Source: DASPMP01 sp035248725 (lineage in GTDB: Bacteria; Gemmatimonadota; Gemmatimonadetes; Gemmatimonadales; Gemmatimonadaceae). From it: a DNA stretch of 64,000 nt. This document shows, one piece after another, positions 17,781-27,926 of this stretch. The notes beneath the pieces are model-generated. The model saw only the letters and a program-made list of their open reading frames with translations, did not search any database and was not told the DNA's origin. How positions within the stretch are numbered: the stretch's first letter is position 1; each line of letters opens with the position of its first letter. The position numbers and the translations under genes were made by a program. The DNA lies in contig DATFHG010000078.1 of assembly GCA_035248725.1 (NCBI GenBank), positions 35,607-99,606 of the forward strand, in the 5' to 3' direction.

Positions 17781-19109
17781 ATGACGAATAGATCGATACG
17801 ACATCTTGGCGCGCTCGCGGTCGCCATGGTTGGCGCGACGCTGGTGGGCGCCTGCGACCTCGGCAAGGCATTGAACGTCGAACCTGCCGACCGCATCGCT
17901 GCAGTGGATCTCGAGAATCCGGCCAACGCGACACTGCTCGTCGCAGGCGCCGCCGCCGACTTCGACTGCGCCTTCAACTCATATGTGGTGGTGGGCGCGC
18001 TGATCACGCAGGAGCTGGTGGACGCGCTGCAGACCGCGGATCGCTGGCCATACAATCAGCGAACCGTCACGCCCGCCAACTCCCGGTACTCTCGAAATGA
18101 TTGCACGGGACTGGGCATCTACGCGCCACTGCAGCAGTCGCGCGTGTCCGCGAACAATGCTCGACGCCTGCTGGAAGGCTGGACCGACGTCCAGGTCCCG
18201 GGACGGCAGCTCCTGATCGCTCGCGCGGCTGCATACGAAGGATGGGCGCAGCTGCTCATGGGCGAGAGTTTCAAGGAGACGGTCTTCTCGCACTTGAACG
18301 GCGAGGACGTGGTGTATGGAACGAAGATCACGCGGCAGGAAGCGCTGGACTCTGCCGTCACCACGCTGACGCAGGCCATCACGACTGCCTCCTCGGTCGG
18401 AGGCGTATCCGCCGACAGCGTGCGCTTCTTCGCGCTGGTCGGCCGCGCTCGTGCGTATCAGGACCTGGCGTACATCGCGAACCCGGCCAGCCCTGACCTC
18501 ACACTGGCGCGAGCGGATGCGGCGAGCGTGCCGGCGAACTTCGTCTGGAATGTGACCGCCTCGGCCACCACGGCGCGACGCAACAACCGCGTGTTCCAGG
18601 AAAGCAACACGACGGTCACGCAGCAGAGCTCCTCGGTGGGGCCGTATTACCGCACGCTCAATGATCCGCGCGTGCCGGTGCAGAACATGAATCGCGTGAG
18701 CAACGGGACCAATGTGCCGCAGTGGGCACAGCGGAAATACACCGCCGTCAGCTCGCCGATTCCGGCCGCGACCGGCGCGGAAATGCAGCTGCTCATCGCG
18801 GAAGCGGATCGCACGACCAACCGCGCGAATACGCTCGCGATCATCGCGGCTTTCCGCACCGCGGGTGGTCAGGGCCCGTACACCGGCACGACGGCCGCGC
18901 AGGATCTGGCGGAGATTCAGGATCAACGCCGCCGCGCGCTATGGCTGACCGGTACGTACCTCGGCGACGTGATTCGCTACAACATCACCCTCACCCCGCC
19001 GGAAGGTGCGACGACGCCATGGGGCCAGCAGTACGGCCCAGCCGAGGGTCAGAACCAACTCCTGCCGCTACCGGACGTCGAGATTCAGAATAATCCGATG
19101 TTACACTGA
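17781..19109 (+). CDS. SusD/RagB-family nutrient-binding lipoprotein
   Basis: A 442-residue surface lipoprotein with lipobox LVGAC (Cys25). The helical, tetratricopeptide-rich SusD body is visible in segments such as ARAAAYEGWAQLLMGESF and RAYQDLAYIANPA. The C-terminal part (ELRR-like AQDLAEIQDQRRRALWLTG) matches the conserved end of the family. It would bind the ligand and cap the SusC barrel. It is shorter than many Bacteroidota SusD proteins (about 500 residues). A strong terminator follows directly, so the pair forms its own transcription unit. Confidence 0.88.
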   Translation: MTNRSIRHLGALAVAMVGATLVGACDLGKALNVEPADRIAAVDLENPANATLLVAGAAADFDCAFNSYVVVGALITQELVDALQTADRWPYNQRTVTPANSRYSRNDCTGLGIYAPLQQSRVSANNARRLLEGWTDVQVPGRQLLIARAAAYEGWAQLLMGESFKETVFSHLNGEDVVYGTKITRQEALDSAVTTLTQAITTASSVGGVSADSVRFFALVGRARAYQDLAYIANPASPDLTLARADAASVPANFVWNVTASATTARRNNRVFQESNTTVTQQSSSVGPYYRTLNDPRVPVQNMNRVSNGTNVPQWAQRKYTAVSSPIPAATGAEMQLLIAEADRTTNRANTLAIIAAFRTAGGQGPYTGTTAAQDLAEIQDQRRRALWLTGTYLGDVIRYNITLTPPEGATTPWGQQYGPAEGQNQLLPLPDVEIQNNPMLH

Positions 19110-19129
19110 TCCGGCGGGACGCAGTCCGG

Positions 19130-19161
19130 GGCCCGGCACGCATGTGCCGGGCCTTTTTTTT
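19130..19161 (+). terminator. Intrinsic terminator after susCD
   Basis: A perfect 10-bp stem (GGCCCGGCAC / GTGCCGGGCC) with a 4-nt loop at 19130-19153, followed by eight T residues. It separates the SusC/SusD unit from the ArsR promoter immediately downstream. Confidence 0.93.
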
Positions 19162-19170
19162 CGACCATCC

Positions 19171-19213
19171 TTGCCTGGGCCAGGACGCGCGTTATTATCC
19201 GGTCATCCGGATA
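19171..19213 (+). promoter_or_regulatory. Promoter and ArsR-type operator of the arsR-methyltransferase/ahcY unit
   Basis: TTGCCT (19171-19176) and TATTAT (19193-19198) are spaced by 16 nt and give a probable start near 19205. A perfect inverted repeat TATCCGG-TCAT-CCGGATA at 19196-19213 covers the -10 edge and start point, ending 5 nt before the ATG at 19219. This is the expected place for autorepression by the downstream ArsR-type protein. Ligand-relieved repression by S-adenosylhomocysteine is an inference from the gene pair. Confidence 0.65.
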
Positions 19214-19218
19214 TATTG

Positions 19219-20166
19219 ATGGCTAAGGCTGCGATCGTCCTCGACAAACTCGGCACGCTGGCCGACCCGACGCGCGCGCGGATCCTCCTCCTGCTCGAGG
19301 GGACCGAGCTGACGGTCGGCGAGTTGTGCCAAGTCATGCAACAACCGCAATCGACGGTGAGCCGGCATCTCAAGATCCTGAGCGACGAGGGTTGGGTGGT
19401 GGCGCGCGACTCCGGAGCGAGCCGCTTCTATACCATGATGCCGTCGCGGCTCGACGTCTTCGCACGGCGGCTCTGGAACGTGGTTCGCGAGCAGATGCGC
19501 GCGAGCAGCTCGGCGCAGCAGGACGCCCGGCGCCGCGAGAGTGTGCTCGCGTCGCGTCGCATCAAGATGCAGACGTTTTTCACAAACGCCGCGTCCGGCT
19601 GGGATGCAATGCGCGCGGATCTGATCGGCGCGCGCACGGATCTGCTCGCGCTGCTCGATCTCTTCGACGACGGCTGGACCGTGGGCGATCTGGGCTGCGG
19701 TACCGGCCACCTCAGCGAGGCGGTGGCGCCCGTGGTGGGCCAGGTGATCGCGGTCGACGAATCCGGCGCGATGTTGTCCGCCGCCAAACGACGCCTCGCC
19801 CCGTTTGCCAACGTCGACGTACGCAGCGGCAGCGTGGAGGCGCTTCCGATCGAGGATGGTGCACTCGATGTCGCGCTGCTCTTCATGGTCACCCATTTCG
19901 TGCTGGAGCCCGTGAAAGTGCTGTCGGAGATGCGTCGCGTGCTGAAGCCATCCGGCCGCGCCGTGATTCTCGACCTCACCGCACACGAGCGCGAGGAGTA
20001 CTCGCTCCAGATGGGTCACGTATGGCAGGGCTTTTCGGAGGAGCAGGTGCGCACCTGGGTCGCGGACGCGGGGCTCGCGGTCGCGCGCTACCGCGTGCTG
20101 GCCACCGATCCGAAGGCAAAGGGACCGGCGCTGTTCTCGCTGGTCGCGAAAAAGGGAAAACGCTAA
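19219..20166 (+). CDS. ArsR-family regulator fused to a SAM-dependent methyltransferase domain
   Basis: A 315-residue protein. Residues 1-95 form a winged helix of the ArsR type (LADPTRARILLLLEG, then ELCQVMQQPQSTVSRHLKIL), without the metal-binding cysteines of ArsR/SmtB. Residues about 125-310 are a class I methyltransferase fold with motif I VGDLGCGTGHLSEA near 153 and the later DVALLFMVTHFVLEP segment. The start at 19219 follows the palindromic operator; longer upstream starts run into the terminator. It lies 18 bp before ahcY. ArsR-methyltransferase fusions beside ahcY suggest a regulator of SAM recycling that binds SAM or SAH through the methyltransferase fold. Catalytic activity is not demonstrated by the sequence. 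Confidence 0.9.
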   Translation: MAKAAIVLDKLGTLADPTRARILLLLEGTELTVGELCQVMQQPQSTVSRHLKILSDEGWVVARDSGASRFYTMMPSRLDVFARRLWNVVREQMRASSSAQQDARRRESVLASRRIKMQTFFTNAASGWDAMRADLIGARTDLLALLDLFDDGWTVGDLGCGTGHLSEAVAPVVGQVIAVDESGAMLSAAKRRLAPFANVDVRSGSVEALPIEDGALDVALLFMVTHFVLEPVKVLSEMRRVLKPSGRAVILDLTAHEREEYSLQMGHVWQGFSEEQVRTWVADAGLAVARYRVLATDPKAKGPALFSLVAKKGKR

Positions 20167-20184
20167 AACAACCGGAAACGACTC

Positions 20185-21675
<1,491 letters not shown>

Positions 21676-21686
21676 GACGCCAAACG

Positions 21687-21719
21687 CAAAAGCGCCCTCG
21701 GCACGCCGAGGGCGCTTTT
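21687..21719. terminator. Bidirectional intrinsic terminator between ahcY and a convergent gene
   Basis: An 11-bp core stem (AGCGCCCTCGG / CCGAGGGCGCT) with CACG loop, flanked by AAA on the left and TTTT on the right. It can therefore work for ahcY on the plus strand and for the hypothetical gene on the minus strand. Confidence 0.9.
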
Positions 21720-21738
21720 CGTTCTTGTGGGCGCAGAG

Positions 21739-22254
21739 TTAGTCGCCGTGCCCCTTGTTCTTCCTGCCGTGCGCGTGACCGCGCGAGTTCTCCTGCCCCT
21801 TGCCGTTCGTTGCCCGCTCGCTGCGATCGGACCTGTCGTTCTCGATCTCGTCATCGTCGTCGCCGCGTGACTGGCGATCGAGCGCGCTCCCGCTGCGATT
21901 CTTCAGCTTGTCCTTGTATTTCCCCTTGCCGGGGAACGCGTTCACATCGCCATAGATGACGTGCGAGTTCGCCGTGGTGAGGCGCTGGCGTTCCGCCGTC
22001 GCACAGTCGGTGACCGCAGGCTGATGACCCGGCGGCACATTGTCGATCCACAGGCGGCACATCCCGCGCGGCGGCAGTTGCCCCGGCGGAATGCGATCGG
22101 TGCGATCCGAGCCGGACAACACGGCTGCGACGTCGCCCGTCGACGTCGTGGTCGATCCACGGCCCGGATGATCGCGTCGGGCAGTGATCTGGGCGGCGAG
22201 CGGCGTGGCGAGGACAACGAGGCCCAGCACCGCGCGCGAAATTGTCGAGTTCAT
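21739..22254 (-). CDS. Hypothetical exported protein with charged C-terminus
   Basis: A 171-residue protein starting MNSTISRAVLGLVVL, with a signal peptide cleaved near PLAAQ (about residue 21). Residues about 55-105 have two cysteines (MCRLWID, TDCATAERQR). The last 60 residues are almost all charged and small, rich in Asp, Lys, Arg and Gly, and are likely disordered. An AGGAG site lies before the ATG, which argues against the longer frame starting at 22632. I recognise no function. The gene shares a bidirectional terminator with ahcY. Confidence 0.6.
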   Translation of the reverse strand: MNSTISRAVLGLVVLATPLAAQITARRDHPGRGSTTTSTGDVAAVLSGSDRTDRIPPGQLPPRGMCRLWIDNVPPGHQPAVTDCATAERQRLTTANSHVIYGDVNAFPGKGKYKDKLKNRSGSALDRQSRGDDDDEIENDRSDRSERATNGKGQENSRGHAHGRKNKGHGD

Positions 22255-22474
22255 GTGCACTCCTGGGTTTGCAACTGAGCCGGCGATGAATGCAGTCGCG
22301 GTGCCGCGACGAGCCGTGCGCGCTTCTTCGCGTAAGTGCTTCGGCCGACTGTATCTGTGGCGAAGCGAACACGAGAGCATCTCGAGCCGGATGTCCACGG
22401 AATTCAGCCGAATCGTCCACATGGTGAGATTGCAACTGTGACGCGCGTCCACCTCTTGCAACGTCCTGAAGTGC

Positions 22475-23194
22475 ATGAGACGCGCGCTGCTCCTGCTCGG
22501 CCTTCCACTCGCCCTGGCCTGCAACCGGGGGGACGGTGACCAGCCACTTCGACGCGCGGATGGGTCACTGCTCTCCGAGGCGGGAGGCGAGGTGAGCCTT
22601 TCCGACGGCAGCCGCTTGCAGTTCGTGATCACGAGCGAGCGCTACAAGCAGTGGGAAGCTGCCCGCGCGGGTCTGAGCAAAAGCGTCGTCGCGAAATTCG
22701 GCGCGCTATTGAAGCCGAAGGCACCGACGCGACAGAGCATCGATCGCGCGACCGCGTACTTGGTGAGCGAGGCGCAGACCAGGCAGGCTATCCAACGAAC
22801 GGGAATGTCCGTGCAGGATTTCGTGCTCATGACCGTCGCGCTCGAACAGGAGATGCAACTCGCGAACGGCCGAGGGGCCGCGTCGGCAGACGCTCCGGTT
22901 GTCGCCGATGCGTCGCCATCTCCGGTCGACACCGCGTACGCGTTGCCGAACATTCCGGCGGCGCAGGTCCCAGTCGTCCCACCCCCGCCGCCGTCCGACG
23001 TCGCGGATACCGCATCGCGCCGGGATACCCTCGTGCCTCCGCGGCGGGATTCCGTCGTGAAACGTGATACCACGAGGCGCCGCGACAGCATCCGCGTCGA
23101 CACGACGGCCCCCAAGGCCGATACGACTGCGGCGCCGCGCGTGGACAGCACGCTCGATCGCAGGCCGCTCACCGACTCGATACCGCCGCGATAA
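22475..23194 (+). CDS. Hypothetical lipoprotein with proline/Arg-Asp-Thr-rich tail
   Basis: A 239-residue protein with a clear lipobox LALAC (Cys16). Residues about 40-130 are a compact helical region (RYKQWEAARAGL, RATAYLVSEAQTRQAI). From about 135 the chain becomes Ala/Pro-rich with a run of five prolines. It then has repeated D-(T/S) motifs with arginines (RRDT, KRDTTRRRDS, KADTT), probably an extended periplasmic spacer. No homologous domain is recognised. The 3' end is 10 bp before the alkyltransferase-like gene. Confidence 0.65.
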   Translation: MRRALLLLGLPLALACNRGDGDQPLRRADGSLLSEAGGEVSLSDGSRLQFVITSERYKQWEAARAGLSKSVVAKFGALLKPKAPTRQSIDRATAYLVSEAQTRQAIQRTGMSVQDFVLMTVALEQEMQLANGRGAASADAPVVADASPSPVDTAYALPNIPAAQVPVVPPPPPSDVADTASRRDTLVPPRRDSVVKRDTTRRRDSIRVDTTAPKADTTAAPRVDSTLDRRPLTDSIPPR

Positions 23195-23204
23195 TTTCGA
23201 GCGC

Positions 23205-23534
23205 GTGAAGCGGAATTCGCGGGGCGCGTCCAACAGCTACGCGCGCATCTACGCGACGGTCCGTCGCGTTCCGAAGGGACGCGTCGCGACGTATGGGCAG
23301 ATTGCGCGACTGGCGGGCCTGCCCGGGGACGCCCGCCAGGTCGGTTACGCGCTGCATGCTCTGCCTCGAAGTACTGCCGTTCCATGGCAGCGCGTCGTGA
23401 ACGCCGCGGGATCGATCAGCCTTCGTCGCACGGACGGTGCGATCACGCAGCGCCTCCTGCTCGAGCGGGAAGGCGTGCGATTCGACGCACGCGGCCGCGT
23501 CGCGCTGGCGACGTTCGGCTGGCGTCCACGGTGA
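23205..23534 (+). CDS. Alkyltransferase-like protein (MGMT homologue without the acceptor Cys)
   Basis: A 109-residue protein consisting only of the DNA-binding MGMT domain: YARIYATVRRVPKGRVATYGQIARLAGLP is the helix-turn-helix part. The active-site segment reads PWQRV with Trp61 in place of the methyl-accepting cysteine of PCHRV. This is the diagnostic change of alkyltransferase-like (ATL) proteins, which flip and flag O6-alkylguanine for nucleotide excision repair instead of removing the alkyl group. The GTG start at 23205 is chosen because upstream frame extension would overlap the lipoprotein gene with non-conserved sequence. It complements Ada at 3.7 kb. Confidence 0.88.
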   Translation: MKRNSRGASNSYARIYATVRRVPKGRVATYGQIARLAGLPGDARQVGYALHALPRSTAVPWQRVVNAAGSISLRRTDGAITQRLLLEREGVRFDARGRVALATFGWRPR

Positions 23535-23547
23535 CTTCTCCCTGCGT

Positions 23548-24888
23548 TCAGGCTCGCCTATCGGTCGTCGCGACGCGGCGATCGCGCTTCCAATAGAGGT
23601 ACACCGGCACGCCGAGGAGCAGGATGAGCACGCCCATGCCGGCGTCGCGTGGAAACTGGATGATTGTGCTCAGCGCGAGCGTCCAGAACGCGATCACGAA
23701 GATGGACGTCGTCCATGGATGACCGGGCATGCGCATGCCGCGTACGGCGACGGGATCGCGGCGACGGAAGACCAGGAGCGCGGCGCCGGTGAGGCCGAAG
23801 AAGACCGCGTCGAGCGCCACGACGTAGTTGAGCACCTGCGCGTACAGGCCCACGACAGCGATCACCGATGCCCAGATGCCCTGGACGACGATCGCGACTA
23901 CGGGCGCGCGCGTGCGGTCGCTGATCGTACCGACTTTCTCGAAGAACACGCCGTCGCGCGCCATGGCGAAATACACGCGCGGTGCCGTCAACATTCCCTG
24001 ACTGAGAAAGCCGACCGTCGAAATGGCGATGCCCGCGGCGATCGCCTTCGCGCCTACGGCTCCCAGCGCGCGGCGCATGACGTCGCTCGCCGGCGTGCTG
24101 GTCGACGCCAATGCCCCCGGCCCCAGCGCGACGATGCACACGACGTTGACGGCCAGGTACAGCATGACGACCCCGAGAACGCCGAGGAGGAGCCCGCGCG
24201 GCAGGTCCTGCTCCGGCTCCCGCATCTCACCGGAGACGAAGCTCGCGGTCTGCCACCCGCCATACGCGAAGAGAACCGGCACCATTGCCGCCAGGAAATG
24301 CGTCGCGTCAGTGCCGGCGGTGGCCGGCATCGCGTCATGTCCGCTCGTTCCGGGCTTCAGGGCATTCCAGCCCGCGAGGACGAGCATCACGATCGCTGCG
24401 ATCTTCATGACCATGAACGTGTTCTGCACGTTGCTTCCCGAGCGCACGCCGAAACAGTTCACGATCGTGAGCGCGCCCAGGGTCACGACGGCGATCACGG
24501 ATCGCTCGATGTGCAGGCCGGTGAGCTCGCGAAAATAGTCGGCAAAGGTCATCGCAACGGCCGCCATTCCGCCGGTCTGCGTCACCAGGAGCAGCGTCCA
24601 GCCGTAGAGAAACGCGGCCATGGGATGAAAAGCGTCGCGCAGATAGGCGTACTGTCCGCCCACTTCGGGGCGTCGTTGCGCGAGCTCGGCATAGACGAAA
24701 GCGCCGGCGAGCGCCACGATGCCGCCTGCCGTCCAGGCGAGCAGCATCAGGGATGGCACGCTCACGTGTCGCGCCACCTCCGACGGGTTGCGGAAGATTC
24801 CCGCGCCGACGATGCCGCCCATGACGATCATCGTGGCGTCGAACACGCCGAGCCGGCGCGCGAGCTCCTGCGGTCGCGAGAGCGTCAT
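23548..24888 (-). CDS. APC-superfamily amino acid permease
   Basis: A 446-residue membrane protein with about twelve hydrophobic helices. The first helix region has the APC signature (MIVMGGIVGAGIFRNPSEVA, residues 19-38) with the unwound glycine-rich substrate-binding stretch. Helix 6 (FLAAMVPVLFAYGGWQTASFVSGEM) contains the conserved FAYGG motif of amino acid/polyamine/organocation transporters. It is likely a proton-coupled amino acid importer or an exchanger; the substrate is not predictable. It is divergent from the sigma factor gene with a 41-bp gap, so both promoters must lie close to or inside the genes. Confidence 0.88.
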   Translation of the reverse strand: MTLSRPQELARRLGVFDATMIVMGGIVGAGIFRNPSEVARHVSVPSLMLLAWTAGGIVALAGAFVYAELAQRRPEVGGQYAYLRDAFHPMAAFLYGWTLLLVTQTGGMAAVAMTFADYFRELTGLHIERSVIAVVTLGALTIVNCFGVRSGSNVQNTFMVMKIAAIVMLVLAGWNALKPGTSGHDAMPATAGTDATHFLAAMVPVLFAYGGWQTASFVSGEMREPEQDLPRGLLLGVLGVVMLYLAVNVVCIVALGPGALASTSTPASDVMRRALGAVGAKAIAAGIAISTVGFLSQGMLTAPRVYFAMARDGVFFEKVGTISDRTRAPVVAIVVQGIWASVIAVVGLYAQVLNYVVALDAVFFGLTGAALLVFRRRDPVAVRGMRMPGHPWTTSIFVIAFWTLALSTIIQFPRDAGMGVLILLLGVPVYLYWKRDRRVATTDRRA

Positions 24889-24929
24889 GCAGCCCCCAAA
24901 CTATCGATCGAACGCTTTTCAGCGACAGC

Positions 24930-25541
24930 GTGTCTCATCTCTCGAGCATTCGACACGTGACGAGTACCGCCGTTGCCGTTGAGGTCCCGCCGTACGTGAA
25001 CGGCGAGCCCGAGCTGATTGCCCGGGTCCTCGCTGGAGACCGGAAGGCCGCGCGCGATCTGTATGACGCGCACGCGCCCCGGGTCTTTCGGTTGGCCTTT
25101 CGCTTCACCGGTGACGTCGAGCTCGCGCGAGAGTTCACACAGGAAACGTTCATCCGGGCGTTCGCCCAGTTGAATCGGTTTCGCGGCGACGCCGCGCTGT
25201 CCACCTGGCTGCATCGGGTGACCGTCAGCGTCGTGTCGAACGCGATGCGCAAGGTAAAGCGCTTTCGCAGCCGCGAGGCCGACCTCGACGAAGCGACACC
25301 CATGCCGGCGCAAGCGCCCGTCGCAGACCCCGATCTGCGTGATCGTCTGCACCGCGCGATCGACGAGCTGGCGGACATCTATCGCACCGCGTTCATCATG
25401 CACGATCTCGAGGGATATACACACGAGGAGATGGCGAGCGTCCTCGGCGTCGCGGAGGGCACCTGCAAGAGCAGGCTGTCCGTCGCGCGAGCCCAGCTTC
25501 GTGAGAAGCTGGCGCCGTTCGCCAAGGAGTGGCTGGAGTGA
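24930..25541 (+). CDS. ECF-type RNA polymerase sigma factor
   Basis: A 203-residue sigma-70 family protein with the two-domain ECF layout. Region 2 runs from about residue 27 (ELIARVLAGDRKAARDLYDAHAP) to 98, including the core-binding TQETFIRAFAQLNRFRGDA and WLHRV segments. Region 4 spans about 135-195, with a helix-turn-helix in THEEMASVLGVAEGTCKSRLSVARAQLREKL. The start may be the GTG at 24930 or a GTG at 24957. The next gene begins in its stop codon (GTGA), the usual coupling to a membrane partner. It probably drives its own operon with the two HEAT-repeat genes. Confidence 0.9.
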   Translation: MSHLSSIRHVTSTAVAVEVPPYVNGEPELIARVLAGDRKAARDLYDAHAPRVFRLAFRFTGDVELAREFTQETFIRAFAQLNRFRGDAALSTWLHRVTVSVVSNAMRKVKRFRSREADLDEATPMPAQAPVADPDLRDRLHRAIDELADIYRTAFIMHDLEGYTHEEMASVLGVAEGTCKSRLSVARAQLREKLAPFAKEWLE

Positions 25542-26206
25542 CACAGCAACGAAAGGACGTCGATGCGCTTCCCGCGCGACTGCAGCATGAGGCGCGTGCC
25601 TATCACGAGCCGCCGACGCCGTCAGGGTCCGAGCTCGACCAGATGTGGCTCGCCATCGAGGAATCGGCGTTTCCACAGGGAGCGCTCGCGCACACCGATC
25701 GATTCACCCGTGGTCAGGCGCCGTGGTGGGCCGCGCGACGCACGCTACCGATTGCCGCGGCGCTCCTCGTCGGCGTTGCGCTCGGCCGGGTGAGCACCGG
25801 CCGTATGAAGGCTCCGACATCCACCTCCGTCGTTGCTCGGACGAAGGGCGATTCGGTGGTCCTCGCAGAGCCGTACCAGACCACCACGTCGCGCTACCTC
25901 GGGCAGACGGCCGCGTTGCTCGTCGCGCTGCCAGCCGAGGTGAAGGCAGGGCGCACGGACGCACATTTCATCGATCGCGCGCACGATCTGCTGCTCACGA
26001 CGCGCCTGTTGCTGGACTCGCCCGCTGCGTCCGATCCGCGCCTTCGCACGCTGCTCGACGATCTCGAGCTGGTGCTCGCGCAAGTGGTGCGCCTGCAAGC
26101 CGAACAACGGCCGGGCGAAATGGAGCTGATCCGACAGGCACTCGAGCAACGTGACGTGCTGCCGCGGCTGCGCACTGCCGCCGCTGATATTTCCGCTGAC
26201 GACTGA
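25538..26206 (+). CDS. Membrane-anchored putative anti-sigma partner
   Basis: About 222 residues. The N-terminal 60 residues are soluble, followed by one transmembrane helix (about 67-84, TLPIAAALLVGVALG). The remaining extracytoplasmic part is helical (SRYLGQTAALLVALPAEV, LLDDLELVLAQVV). There is no HxxxCxxC zinc motif of classical ZAS anti-sigma factors, so the assignment rests on topology, on translational overlap with the ECF sigma gene and on position. It is followed after 13 bp by the HEAT-repeat genes, which may sense or transmit a periplasmic signal to it. Confidence 0.6.
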   Translation: MTQQRKDVDALPARLQHEARAYHEPPTPSGSELDQMWLAIEESAFPQGALAHTDRFTRGQAPWWAARRTLPIAAALLVGVALGRVSTGRMKAPTSTSVVARTKGDSVVLAEPYQTTTSRYLGQTAALLVALPAEVKAGRTDAHFIDRAHDLLLTTRLLLDSPAASDPRLRTLLDDLELVLAQVVRLQAEQRPGEMELIRQALEQRDVLPRLRTAAADISADD

Positions 26207-26219
26207 GGAGATCCGAGCG

Positions 26220-27926
26220 ATGAAACGCATTACGCTCACCCTGTTGGGTGTCCTCGTGATCGCGCCGTGTTCGGCCGCGATCGCGCAACAGAAGGAATCG
26301 CCGAAACGCGCAGGTCGGCCCGACGCCGTTCGCAAGATTCCCTGGGACATGCCGCCGATGGCGCTCGACATGCGCGACCTGCCGGACATGTCCGACCTGG
26401 GAGATCTCGCGATGGAGCTCGACATGCACCTCAAGGGCATCGAAGACATGCACTTCGAGGACATGCACTTCGAAGATATGGCCCTTCACGCGAAGGACAT
26501 GCTGTCCAGCATCGACGTGGACCGCCTCACGGCAAATGCGGACGTTCTCGCTCGTAAGGCCGAGGAACTCGGACAGCGGATGAATGTCGACGTCGGCTTT
26601 GGCTTCGATGCCAAGTCGTTCGGCCGATTCCGCGACGACGAATGGACACCGGCACCGAGCCAACCGTGGGCGAAGGACGATCCCGCCGATTCGCTGTACC
26701 GCGTGGCGCGCGAGGCGCTGAATCGCGGCGAGTATCGCCGTGCCGCCCAGATATTCAGCGACATCACGCAGAAGTTTCCCAAGTCGGCATACGCGCAGGA
26801 CAGTCGCTACTGGGAGGCATTCTCGCGCTATCGGCTCGGCGGCACTGACGATCTCAAGGAAGCGCTGCGCATTCTCGACGCCATCCCGATCGACAAGACG
26901 TCGGCGGATTCCCGCGAGTCGTCCGTAGACATTCCCGCGCTGAAGGCGCGCGTCCAGGGCGCGCTGGCAGCGCGCGGCGACAGGGACTCCGAAGCGCGGC
27001 TCAAGCGCGAGGCGGCGCAGAATGACGGGTGCGACCGCGAGGAAGTGAGTGTGCGCGCGGAAGCGCTGGCCGCGCTCGGCCAGATGGACATGCAGGCTGC
27101 GTGGCCCGTCGTCAAGAAGGTGCTCGCGCGCCGGGACGAGTGCACCGTGGAACTGCGCCGTCGCGCCCTCTACATGGTGGGCCGGCAGGCCGACAGCTCC
27201 GCCGCGGCGGTCATTCTCGACGTGGCGCGCAACGATCCCGACGCGGGCATTCGCGGCGAGGCCATGCGGTGGCTGCCGCGCGTCGCCGGCGACGCGGCGG
27301 TGCCGCAGCTCGAGGACATGGTGAAGACGTCCACCGACGAACAATCGCAGCGCGCTGCAGTGTACGCCCTCAGCGTGATCGACAGCGATCGCGGCCGGCG
27401 CGCGTTGCGCGCGCTCATCGAGCGGCCCGACGTGGCCGAGCGCGTGCGGTACGAGGCGGTCCTCAGTCTCTCGCGCGAACGTGACGGCAGGTCGGTGAGC
27501 GCCGACGATCTCGCGTACCTGCGCTCGTTGTACGGCAAGCTGACCGAGCCGAGAATCCGCGAAGCGGTGTTGACGTCGCTGAGCCGCGTGGATACACCCG
27601 AAAACCGACAGTTCCTGGTAGCCGTCGTGCGCGACCAGAACGAACAACCGTCGTTGCGCATCTCGGCCATGCAGCGGCTGGGACGCATGCAAAGCATGAG
27701 CGCGAGCGACATCGCGAGCCTGTACGCCGTCGCCGACGCCCGCTCGCTGCGCGAGCAGATCCTCTACGCACTGTCGCAGCGGAAGGAGGCGGAAGCGATC
27801 GACAAGCTCATCGACATCGCACGCAAGGACACGGACCCCGCGATCCGCCGCGTCGCCATCTCTCTGCTGGCGCGCAGCAACAACGATCGCGCCAAGAAAC
27901 TGCTGCAGGACATCATCGACCAATGA
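26220..27926 (+). CDS. Exported HEAT-repeat protein with Met/Asp/His-rich segment
   Basis: A 568-residue protein with a signal peptide (about 1-24, ending near SAAIAQ). Residues about 38-95 are unusually rich in Met, Asp, Glu and His, with tandem DMHFEDM units, which may bind metal or form an amphipathic helix. A tetratricopeptide-like stretch follows (SLYRVAREALNRGEYRRAAQIF, about 158-215). The C-terminal 300 residues consist of HEAT-like helical pairs (for example RRALRALIERPDVAERVRYEAVLSL and AIRRVAISLLARSNNDRAKKLL). An ATG follows a GAG-type ribosome-binding site 13 bp after the anti-sigma-like gene. It is probably a periplasmic scaffold; no enzyme motif is seen. Confidence 0.8.
   Translation: MKRITLTLLGVLVIAPCSAAIAQQKESPKRAGRPDAVRKIPWDMPPMALDMRDLPDMSDLGDLAMELDMHLKGIEDMHFEDMHFEDMALHAKDMLSSIDVDRLTANADVLARKAEELGQRMNVDVGFGFDAKSFGRFRDDEWTPAPSQPWAKDDPADSLYRVAREALNRGEYRRAAQIFSDITQKFPKSAYAQDSRYWEAFSRYRLGGTDDLKEALRILDAIPIDKTSADSRESSVDIPALKARVQGALAARGDRDSEARLKREAAQNDGCDREEVSVRAEALAALGQMDMQAAWPVVKKVLARRDECTVELRRRALYMVGRQADSSAAAVILDVARNDPDAGIRGEAMRWLPRVAGDAAVPQLEDMVKTSTDEQSQRAAVYALSVIDSDRGRRALRALIERPDVAERVRYEAVLSLSRERDGRSVSADDLAYLRSLYGKLTEPRIREAVLTSLSRVDTPENRQFLVAVVRDQNEQPSLRISAMQRLGRMQSMSASDIASLYAVADARSLREQILYALSQRKEAEAIDKLIDIARKDTDPAIRRVAISLLARSNNDRAKKLLQDIIDQ

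Noticed and set aside
20167..20184. SAH riboswitch in front of ahcY
   Set aside because: Only 18 bp separate ahcY from the preceding gene, and no riboswitch fold is possible there. Upstream of the ArsR gene I see a protein-type operator instead.
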